Positions 58,104 through 64,000 of a stretch of 64,000 nucleotides of DNA are shown here, one piece after another (within the stretch, counting starts at the first letter, position 1; the number at the start of each line of letters is the position of its first letter). The stretch lies in assembly GCA_018268755.1 (NCBI GenBank), contig JAFDVW010000013.1, forward strand, positions 124,001-188,000, in the 5' to 3' direction. Origin of the DNA: Acidobacteriota bacterium. Lineage in GTDB: Bacteria > Acidobacteriota > Terriglobia > Terriglobales > Acidobacteriaceae. The notes below the pieces were generated by a model that saw nothing but the letters and a program-made list of their open reading frames with translations, did no database searches and was not told the DNA's origin. The position numbers and the translations under genes were made by a program.

Positions 58104-58840
58104 GCGAGTTCTACATTGGGTATTTGCCCAAGGCCCCTCCGGCAACTGCACGCTTCCTCCGGAGGATGGTGGCCGGTGTGGCCGTGCTCGCTTCCCTCGC
58201 TGCCCTGGTGGTGACTCTATCGCAGATGCCATTTGCCCGCTCGAGCTTTGAATTCGGGCATGCGCGGAATTTCGAGGGCGTGATCGCAAGCAAGCCCACC
58301 CCGATGTTGCTTGTTCCCCGACCGGGAAGCGACGAATTCTCGCAATACCTGCTGGTGGCGCCGGGAAAACATGGCGCAGACAGCCTGGTTGCGGCTTTCG
58401 ACGGATTGCATGTTCGGTTACGCGGCCAACTCATTTATCGCGACGGGCAGACCATGGTCGAGATCGATGCGCAATCGATCACCACCCTGGGACCGGCCGG
58501 TAACCCAGAACTGCAAGCTACGGACCTGGGCCCGGCAAGCCTGGCTGGCGAAATTGTGGACAGCAAATGCTATCTCGGAGTGATGAACCCCGGGCGCGGA
58601 AAAGTGCATCGTGATTGCGCCGCCCGCTGCCTGAGCGGAGGTATCCCGGCCGCCTTGCTGACCTCTGCCGGAGACGTCATCCTGCTGCTGGACCACAACG
58701 GCAAGCCCTTCTCGCAGGATCGCTTGCGGGAATTCGCCGGTGAGGCGGTGGTGGTCCGAGGAAGCCTGGTTCGCCGCGGCGACCTGAAGATCATCAAAGC
58801 CAGAGACATTGCGCGCAAGGGTCCGCAGATCAGGAACTAG
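58100..58840 (+). CDS. Membrane-anchored cysteine-motif protein of the Rieske operon
   Basis: A 246-residue protein with one N-terminal membrane segment (MVAGVAVLASLAALVVTLSQM). The mature part has two beta-rich portions. The second carries a distinctive motif, EIVDSKCYLGVMNPG, then KVHRDCAARCLSGGIPAALL, giving C-x(n)-H-x2-C-x3-C, a likely metal or cofactor site. The start ATG at 58100 overlaps the upstream stop. I recognise the motif as recurring with ferric-reductase-like proteins, but I know no assigned function. It is a probable periplasmic electron-transfer or substrate subunit of the operon's complex. It ends overlapping the convergent acyltransferase gene by 4 bp. Confidence 0.8.
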   Translation: MSEFYIGYLPKAPPATARFLRRMVAGVAVLASLAALVVTLSQMPFARSSFEFGHARNFEGVIASKPTPMLLVPRPGSDEFSQYLLVAPGKHGADSLVAAFDGLHVRLRGQLIYRDGQTMVEIDAQSITTLGPAGNPELQATDLGPASLAGEIVDSKCYLGVMNPGRGKVHRDCAARCLSGGIPAALLTSAGDVILLLDHNGKPFSQDRLREFAGEAVVVRGSLVRRGDLKIIKARDIARKGPQIRN

Positions 58841-59643
58841 AGGGCCGGCAGGAATCGCTTGCGAATTCTGGGATGCAGCGTGTGCATGTCCAGCAATGTC
58901 AGAAAATCGATGGTCCGGAACTCCCGATCGATGGCTGGAGGCCCGCAGATTTTAGCGCCGATGGCCAGGTAGGTCCGCAAGAGTTTCGGTATGGCGAGGT
59001 TGGATTGCGGCCCGCTCGAAACCGAAATCTGAAATGGCGGCGTGGGTTGTGTCCGCAGAGCTTCCGCAACGAGATAATCGCGCAAATAGTCATAAGCCCC
59101 CATGCCATGACGTCCGTCCTGCGAAGTCAACGACGAACAGCCGATCAAATAGCGGCATCCGCGGGCCACCGCGTAAGCGGCAATGCCTCGCCAGAGAAGG
59201 TATAAAACTTCGCTGGAACGGTGATTGCGGTGAATGCAGGCTCGACCCAACTCGACCATGTGATGGCGCAAGGGCTCGTAGGGCGCGAAGTCGAATTCAC
59301 GGGCACAGTAATAGCCGCGATTGGCGCCGGCGGTAGATCCCGTCTGCAGGCGATACGTGCCCACAATCTGTGCGGTCGGAGCATGCTCGACGACAAGGTG
59401 ATCGCAGATAGCATCGAATTCATCGGTATCGAGCCCGGTCCGGTACGCAGGCTCCAGGCCTTCCTGCAACTCCAGGTTGAATACCATGAAGCGCAGGCGG
59501 AAAGCAGCTTTGCATTCTTCCGGATTGGCCGCCAGGCGCAGGCGATAGGGACCTTGTGCGATTGCCGGGCCCCGGCCAATACCGAAAGGTGCAGTGGCGA
59601 GACTGCTGGCATTCAGGACCCGTCCCTGGTATGTCGTGTCCAC
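58837..59643 (-). CDS. GNAT-fold N-acyltransferase (OlsB/hemolysin-like)
   Basis: A 268-residue protein resembling ornithine-acyl-ACP N-acyltransferase and related long-chain N-acyl amino-acid synthases: RLRLAANPEECKAAFRLRFMVF, LDTDEFDAICDHLVV, QIVGTYRL, HMVELGRACIHRNHRS and YLIGCSSLTS. Members attach a 3-hydroxy fatty acid from ACP to an amino acid, the first step of aminolipid formation. The partner OlsA-type gene is not in view. The start is GTG at 59643; no better in-frame ATG exists near the N-terminus. It stands alone. Confidence 0.78.
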   Translation of the reverse strand: MDTTYQGRVLNASSLATAPFGIGRGPAIAQGPYRLRLAANPEECKAAFRLRFMVFNLELQEGLEPAYRTGLDTDEFDAICDHLVVEHAPTAQIVGTYRLQTGSTAGANRGYYCAREFDFAPYEPLRHHMVELGRACIHRNHRSSEVLYLLWRGIAAYAVARGCRYLIGCSSLTSQDGRHGMGAYDYLRDYLVAEALRTQPTPPFQISVSSGPQSNLAIPKLLRTYLAIGAKICGPPAIDREFRTIDFLTLLDMHTLHPRIRKRFLPAL

Positions 59644-59758
59644 CTGGACATCTGATTCCGTCGAAAGCAGAAAGTGACATGGTCGGACAAAATCGTGCCC
59701 ATGCCCTCTGTAACTTTTGTGTTTCTCCGGTATCTAATGGACGACCAGGGGCGAGACT

Positions 59759-60238
59759 ATGAACGACGTAAACGCGATCCGCCTGGCCAAGACCGAACTG
59801 CGCGAAGGCTATAACACCGGCAACGTACGGCGAATACTGTCGGTTTTCAGCGACGGACTGGGCGATCTGTCCACTGGATGTGCTTCGTTTTGGGGCCCGG
59901 AGGCCAAGGCGGTGTTGGGCCATCGGCTGAAGCGAATGTTCGCCCGGAGCCGAGTCACTCTGGCGGTCACCATCATTTCCATTCGCATCGCCGGAGACTG
60001 GGCATTCGACTGGGGATGGCATAGTCTGACGGTCACGCCCCGTAAAGGCGGCCGGCCCAGGAACGTGCGGACCCGCTATCTGGAAATCTGGGTGAAAGAA
60101 AACGATGGCAAGTGGCGCATTGCTATTTTTCTGGACAATATCGACCTGCCACCCCAAATGCCTCCCCGCGAAGTGTTGCAGAAGATGAGGCCCAAACGGC
60201 GCCAATCGCGACCCGTAGCGAGCGCGCAGAAACGCTAG
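59759..60238 (+). CDS. NTF2-like (SnoaL/DUF4440-type) cytoplasmic protein
   Basis: A 159-residue protein without a signal peptide. It shows the NTF2-like order: helix AIRLAKTELREGYNTGNVRR, LSVFSDGL, a helix with AKAVLGHRLKRMF, then strands VTLAVTIISIRIAGDWAFDW, RTRYLEIWVK and GKWRIAIFLDN. The C-terminus is basic (RPKRRQSRPVASAQ). It lies 4 bp upstream of the ECF sigma gene, so it belongs to the same operon and may sense or modify a signal for that sigma factor. No catalytic residue is evident. Confidence 0.8.
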   Translation: MNDVNAIRLAKTELREGYNTGNVRRILSVFSDGLGDLSTGCASFWGPEAKAVLGHRLKRMFARSRVTLAVTIISIRIAGDWAFDWGWHSLTVTPRKGGRPRNVRTRYLEIWVKENDGKWRIAIFLDNIDLPPQMPPREVLQKMRPKRRQSRPVASAQKR

Positions 60239-60242
60239 GCAG

Positions 60243-60884
60243 ATGTCAGACACGATGGTCCAATCCGAGCCGGAGGCCCAGCTGATTGCGCGGGTGCGTG
60301 GGGGCGAGGCGGACGCCTTTTATGACCTGGTGCGTCCGCACGAACGAGGGATTTATCTGGCTGCGCTGTCCATTGTGCGCAACGAGGCGGACGCGGAAGA
60401 AGTCGTGCAAGAGGCGATCCTTAAGGCGTTCCAGGCAATCGGCCGCTTTCGAGGGGAATCAAAATTCAGTACCTGGATGATTCAGATCGTGATGAATGAG
60501 GCGCGGCTGAAATTGCGCCGGGCTCGCCGTCATCTTTATGACTCGCTGGATGCCTCGGTCGCGGGAGACGAGGAAGGCGATTACCTTCCCTGCGACTTCG
60601 CGGACTGGCGAGAAATTCCCTCCGAAGCCCTGGAAAATTCGCGTCTGCGTGCGGCACTGGGAAAGGCGTTTACCACGATTGGAGCCAAGTACCAGCAAGT
60701 GCTTGTTTTGCGCGATGTGGAGCAATTGAGTATTCAGGAGACCGCCCATCTTCTCGGCATTACAGAGGCCGCGGTCAAGACGCGCCTAATGCGGGCGCGG
60801 TTGATGATGCGCGATGCGCTGGCTCCTGGGTTCGATGGGGCATGGAAAAAGGGCGAACCTTACCAGAAAGTAAGGCCCTTCTAA
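60243..60884 (+). CDS. ECF-type RNA polymerase sigma factor
   Basis: A 213-residue sigma factor. Region 2 has RGGEADAFYDLVRPHERGIY, NEADAEEVVQEAILKAFQA and KFSTWMIQIVMNEARLKLR. Region 4 has IGAKYQQVLVLRDVEQLSIQE and ITEAAVKTRLMRARLMMR. The long acidic linker EGDYLPCDFADWREIPSEAL is shared with the sigma at 51809. It lies 4 bp after the NTF2-like gene and 41 bp before the anti-sigma start. This is a standard sigma/anti-sigma unit. Confidence 0.92.
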   Translation: MSDTMVQSEPEAQLIARVRGGEADAFYDLVRPHERGIYLAALSIVRNEADAEEVVQEAILKAFQAIGRFRGESKFSTWMIQIVMNEARLKLRRARRHLYDSLDASVAGDEEGDYLPCDFADWREIPSEALENSRLRAALGKAFTTIGAKYQQVLVLRDVEQLSIQETAHLLGITEAAVKTRLMRARLMMRDALAPGFDGAWKKGEPYQKVRPF

Positions 60885-60925
60885 GTAACGAAATGTGCGC
60901 CAGGTCATCTAAGGAATGGAGATTG

Positions 60926-61195
60926 GTGAGCGTCTTGGGCCAAAAACCTATTGAAATCGATTGCGAGGCGGTGTGGAGGAATATCTCCGACTACCTGGAC
61001 AAAGAAGTGGATCCACAGCTCCGCGTCAACCTGGAAGCCCACTTCAAGGATTGCGCTCATTGCAGCGCCATTCTTGACGGCACGCGCAATGTGCTAAAGC
61101 TGGTGGGAGATGGAAGAAGTTTTGAGCTTCCCGCGAAAGCCAGCAAACGTTTATATGCCAAACTCGATGAACATCTGGGCCGTCAGAAATCCTGA
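60926..61195 (+). CDS. Zinc-finger (zf-HC2) anti-sigma factor
   Basis: An 89-residue soluble anti-sigma protein. The zinc site is C near the start (EIDCEAVWRNISDYLD) and H-x3-C-x2-C in LEAHFKDCAHCSAIL. The rest (GDGRSFELPAKASKRLYAK, LDEHLG) is the sigma-binding tail. It is colinear with the N-terminal half of the MEDS protein at 54614. GTG at 60926 is chosen because GGAG lies 4 bp upstream; ATGs at 60893 and 60842 are in frame, the latter inside the sigma gene. No membrane helix is present, so the signal is probably cytoplasmic (redox through zinc release is a known mode). Confidence 0.85.
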   Translation: MSVLGQKPIEIDCEAVWRNISDYLDKEVDPQLRVNLEAHFKDCAHCSAILDGTRNVLKLVGDGRSFELPAKASKRLYAKLDEHLGRQKS

Positions 61196-61923
61196 TGAGT
61201 TTGGGGCCGAGCTACGGTCAGGATGGATGCCGGCGGGTTGAGGCACGGAGGGCCGCTGCCGTAACGGAAAGTGATGACCGTGGCATCGACAGCTATCTCG
61301 CTATAGCTGACTGTCCCGGCGTCTGGCCGATGCGCGCACACACTGAAGGGGCCTGCTGCCAGGCCGTGCGATGAGTGCAATGCTCGAAGCCAGGGTAGGG
61401 ATCCCGCATTCTGCTCCTGCCATGCGAGCCGGCAGGCTTCTCCCCGCATGCGCTCCGCCATCTCATCGGACGCTCCCGAGGAAAACCAGTGCCGTGCCGT
61501 CCAGGGGAAACGCGTTAGCGTGAAAGATAAGCCGTCCCAGCGCCCTTCAAGAATCTGCCGCTGTTCCTGGAACACCCCAACCAGACGAAATGGAAGAAAG
61601 CCATCCAGGTCCAGCTCTCCCAATGCCCGGGTCGCTTGCTCGAGACAGGAGCTGGCGATCAGTACGGGGACCAGCGTGCCCCGCGAGCGTTGTTGGGTAG
61701 GCATACGCGACGCCGCGAGGTTCCAGTTCAGCAGCGCAAATGTGACGGCTTGCTGATTGCAGGCAATCCAGGTCCCGCCGTTTTCCTCGAACGGATAAAC
61801 CGCCAAGAGATTGCCGGACTGAAAAAGCGATGGGGCCAGTGCCCGGCCGCGGGTCAGCCGTTCATCCCGGTTCATGGATGCGTAGTAACCCGCTTGGGTG
61901 GGAACAAAGCTGAGAGTACACAT
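61183..61923 (-). CDS. NRDE-family protein (TANGO2-like)
   Basis: A 246-residue protein starting MCTLSFVPTQAGYYASMNRDE; the N-R-D-E motif and the catalytic-looking Cys2 are those of the NRDE/TANGO2 family, which has an Ntn-hydrolase-like fold. Further family features are EENGGTWIACNQQ and FALLNWN. The biochemical role is poorly known; heme or acyl-CoA handling has been suggested for eukaryotic members. The 3' end overlaps the convergent anti-sigma gene by 13 bp. It follows the DedA-ATP-grasp gene by 10 bp on the same strand. Confidence 0.88.
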   Translation of the reverse strand: MCTLSFVPTQAGYYASMNRDERLTRGRALAPSLFQSGNLLAVYPFEENGGTWIACNQQAVTFALLNWNLAASRMPTQQRSRGTLVPVLIASSCLEQATRALGELDLDGFLPFRLVGVFQEQRQILEGRWDGLSFTLTRFPWTARHWFSSGASDEMAERMRGEACRLAWQEQNAGSLPWLRALHSSHGLAAGPFSVCAHRPDAGTVSYSEIAVDATVITFRYGSGPPCLNPPASILTVARPQTHQDF

Positions 61924-61933
61924 AGCTACTCAG

Positions 61934-63556
61934 TTAGTCAGCCAAAGGATAATACGACGCCTGGGCGCGAAAGTCCCAGCAGTCGCGCAAAAAGCACCAC
62001 AGCGATGTTGGGGTAAATCCGCGCTCACGGTTTGCGGCGCCAATGCGATAGACCAGTTCCCATTGCCGGTAAAGGGTCCGGTAAGCCGACAAGAGCGGAT
62101 TGCGCGCGTCATAGATATCGGTCGCTTCCGATGCGGCCCCATTCAGCTCGATGATGTGAAACCCGCGGCCCTGGCGCAAGGCGTCCGGGCTTGCATAGCG
62201 TACATCGAAGCGGCCAATGAAAAACTGTGGCAGTTTGCGCGCAATGCTGTCGAAAGTGCGCCGCAACTCTTCGCTGTCGAGAAAAGAACCATCGCTAAAA
62301 ATGCAGCCTTGACAGTGATTGCCCGCCTCCACCAGCCTTATCCTCTCTCCGCAGGGAACAATCTCATCCGCTCTTTCCCGGAAACGCGCCAGATAAGTCG
62401 AGGCCATGATTGTGGCCCGGTCGTCTTGCGCAATCAACTCCCGAAGTGTCTTGTGCCCATCACCCACGACCACGGGAAAAGTCTTGTGGGTGATCGAGAA
62501 GATGCGGCCGCGTTCCTGCCCGGGGAACCGGTAGTAAAAGAAGCCGGCTTCATTCGGGCCCGATACATATTTCTGCAGCAGGACGGGAGTACGTACCTGG
62601 GCAAGATAAGCGGCGGCGGCTCGCCAGGAGCCGATTTTCTTGAATCCGGCCCCACGTTGCGCAACGTCTGGCTTAAGAATAAAAGGGAAAGAAAACTCAT
62701 GGGACTGGAAGAGGAATTCCAGCTCCTGCATGCGTTTGACTAGAGGACCAGGCGTAAGCAGATACGCGTCAGCGGTAAAGTCCGGAGAACTGCGCATCAG
62801 TTCCTGCAGGATCCCGATCTTCGACTCGCCCACCATTCCACCGTTGCGTTGCGAAGGATTGGCCGCGGTAGGCAATGTCAGTCCGCGAAAGCGGATCGCC
62901 AGCCATCCGCACATCAACGCCACCGGCGGATAGAAGACCCAGGCCGGCCAGAACTCCCAGCGACGCCATTTGCGGACCGTGCCGGCGAGTTGCCGGCGCA
63001 ACTTCGAGCCCCAAATTCGCCACACCGCCAGGATCCCGGATGCGGCAAATCCGATAGATCCTGCCGTGGCCAGAGCTTCGCCGGTGGCCATGGCATGCAA
63101 CGGGAAGAAGTGGAAAAGGGAGAAGATCAGTGCGATCCAGGCCGCGGCGGATATCCCAGTAATAGCAGCAAAGGTAGGGACCGGCATGCGCAGCAGGCCG
63201 GCCGAAATGTAGGCGGGAAGGCGTGTCCCCGGGGCCAGGCGGCTGAATGCCAAGGCCAGTTGGCCGCTCCGCCGGGCGTGGTTCCTTCCAGGGTCGAACA
63301 ACCTGGCTTCCAGCCACTGGGCGCTTCTTGAGTCCTGAGGGAGTCTCTCGCGAAGCAGCCTTACCGCGCCGTACACTCCGAAATCGCTGATCCAGAGCCC
63401 GAGGAAGGCACCCAGCGCGGCTGAGGGCAAGTTGAGCACCATGGAGGAAGCCAAAGCCGCCGCCCCCAAGATGGCGCCATCTTCGGAAACGAACGCGCTC
63501 AACACAATGCCAGCGACTACGAGTGTGGCGCTACTGGAATCAAGCGGCGTCGTCAT
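61934..63556 (-). CDS. DedA/VTT membrane domain fused to an ATP-grasp-like domain
   Basis: A 540-residue fusion. Residues about 5-180 are a DedA/SNARE-associated-type membrane domain (LSAFVSEDGAILGAAALAS, ALGAFLGLWISDFGVY, the conserved FSRLAPGTRLPAYISAG). After a further membrane helix (FWPAWVFYPPVALMCGWLAI) the C-terminal 300 residues look like an ATP-grasp enzyme: FPFILKPDVAQRGAGFKKI (A-subdomain lysine), VLLQKYVSGPNEAGFFYYR, PQFFIGRFDVRYASP and FHIIELNGAASEATDIYD with the metal-binding E/N. DedA proteins handle lipid flipping; ATP-grasp enzymes join carboxylates to amines. Together they may modify an envelope lipid. The start overlaps the stop of the upstream gene (ATGA). Confidence 0.82.
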   Translation of the reverse strand: MTTPLDSSSATLVVAGIVLSAFVSEDGAILGAAALASSMVLNLPSAALGAFLGLWISDFGVYGAVRLLRERLPQDSRSAQWLEARLFDPGRNHARRSGQLALAFSRLAPGTRLPAYISAGLLRMPVPTFAAITGISAAAWIALIFSLFHFFPLHAMATGEALATAGSIGFAASGILAVWRIWGSKLRRQLAGTVRKWRRWEFWPAWVFYPPVALMCGWLAIRFRGLTLPTAANPSQRNGGMVGESKIGILQELMRSSPDFTADAYLLTPGPLVKRMQELEFLFQSHEFSFPFILKPDVAQRGAGFKKIGSWRAAAAYLAQVRTPVLLQKYVSGPNEAGFFYYRFPGQERGRIFSITHKTFPVVVGDGHKTLRELIAQDDRATIMASTYLARFRERADEIVPCGERIRLVEAGNHCQGCIFSDGSFLDSEELRRTFDSIARKLPQFFIGRFDVRYASPDALRQGRGFHIIELNGAASEATDIYDARNPLLSAYRTLYRQWELVYRIGAANRERGFTPTSLWCFLRDCWDFRAQASYYPLAD

Positions 63557-64000
63557 CGAAGATCCTGGCTCTCCCTCTGTTCACCGCGGTGTTTCAGTGT
63601 GGAGGGCGCGATCCCGAATTCGGGGACAACGTCGATGCCGGCGGAATCACAAAGCAAACGCACGATGGCGTAGTGATGCACGGCGTGTCCAATACAGAAA
63701 GCCAGTTCGCGAGCGATGATCGAAGGGAGGCGCACGGGCGTGGCATCGCCATACTCGAGGCTGTACGTCACCAGACAGGCCCGGTCCAACCCGTCCGGCC
63801 CGTATTGGTGAAAGACCCGGATCAAACGCTCAGTGCTAGCGCGGGCGAAGTCGAGATCGGTCTCCAGCCGGGGATTGCGTTCGCGATTGTCATAGTCAAT
63901 ATGTCCCGAAGCGAGCCCGGATTCGAGGCAAAGAAAATGGTCGATCACATGGCGATAATGCTGGCCGATGGAAGCGTGGTAAGGCCCGGGAATGCGAGCT
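63553..64000 (-). CDS. DinB-like protein, C-terminal part (cut by window end)
   Basis: The frame is open from the window edge to the stop at 63553, about 149 codons. It reads ARIPGPYHASIGQHYRHVIDH near the edge, then LVTYSLEYGDATPV and ELAFCIGHAVHHYAIVRLL. The H...H-x-x-H pattern (HYRHVIDH and HAVHHY) fits the three-histidine metal site of the DinB/YfiT four-helix bundle. Such proteins are metal-dependent transferases or thiol-linked enzymes of mostly unknown substrate. A GTG at 63948 is not the start, because the conserved first helix continues upstream. It overlaps the DedA-ATP-grasp gene by 4 bp, implying an operon. Confidence 0.8.
   Translation of the reverse strand, partial: ARIPGPYHASIGQHYRHVIDHFLCLESGLASGHIDYDNRERNPRLETDLDFARASTERLIRVFHQYGPDGLDRACLVTYSLEYGDATPVRLPSIIARELAFCIGHAVHHYAIVRLLCDSAGIDVVPEFGIAPSTLKHRGEQRESQDLR

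Noticed and set aside
1..64000. CRISPR arrays, insertion sequences, phage genes or restriction systems
   Set aside because: No regularly spaced repeats, no transposase or integrase motifs and no phage structural genes were seen. The only mobile-element trace is the tRNA fragment with inverted repeats.

Overview
The window reads like a chromosomal segment of a soil-type Acidobacteriota (Terriglobia-like). The evidence is the combination of three Oar-type TonB-dependent receptors with an N-terminal carboxypeptidase-regulatory-like domain, a CRTAC1 (FG-GAP plus ASPIC/UnbV) protein next to a TPR protein, a CadC-type winged-helix/TPR regulator, several Tat-exported enzymes and many two-domain universal stress proteins. 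This placement is inferred from gene content; no rRNA or other phylogenetic marker is present.

Region 1 (1-7844) is a stress and dormancy island. It holds four universal stress protein genes (one cut by the window edge), two ribosome-hibernation (HPF/RaiA-like) genes, a three-BON-domain envelope protein and small unknown proteins. It also carries three damaged genes: an HPF-like gene whose basic tail is out of frame after a C7 run, a SYLF-domain remnant fused to a cytochrome-like tail, and a frameshifted small membrane protein. After a GAF-nucleotidyltransferase gene (8207-9046) comes a 260-bp structure in which two 63-bp inverted repeats flank the exact 3' 45 bases of a tRNA-Lys(CTT). This looks like an integration scar and separates the stress island from the catabolic region.

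Region 2 (9631-31825) is a deoxysugar/glycan utilisation locus. One minus-strand operon encodes a Zn-dehydrogenase, a sodium:solute symporter, an aldo/keto reductase and an L-fuconolactonase-like hydrolase. It is followed by a FadR-type GntR regulator, two tandem LamG-domain exported proteins of unknown activity, a TonB receptor, a GH29 alpha-L-fucosidase, a GH36-like exported glycosidase, a second TonB receptor and an RraA-family protein. Three strong promoters (ADH operon, LamG operon, first TonB receptor) each carry an ATTGG-N5-CCAAT-like palindrome just downstream of the -10 box. This suggests one regulon, probably run by the GntR protein encoded in the middle.

Region 3 (31913-42319) holds a TPR gene, a CRTAC1 gene, an IclR regulator, a large exported 875-residue protein with a malectin-like C-terminus, a second symporter and an enolase-superfamily sugar-acid dehydratase whose catalytic residues have D-galactonate dehydratase spacing.

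Region 4 (42523-51626) is a minus-strand amino-acid/peptide locus: NTF2-like protein, M19 dipeptidase, TonB receptor, tetraheme cytochrome, OsmC protein, Tat-exported FAD oxidoreductase and Tat-exported HisC-like aminotransferase. A divergent LysR gene faces it across a perfect palindrome. Region 5 (51809-64000) carries two paralogous ECF sigma/zinc-finger anti-sigma modules (one anti-sigma fused to a MEDS sensor domain), a CadC-like TPR regulator, a translationally coupled five-gene operon built around a ferric-reductase-like/Rieske fusion protein, an N-acyltransferase-like gene, an NRDE protein, a DedA-ATP-grasp fusion and a DinB-like gene cut by the window end.
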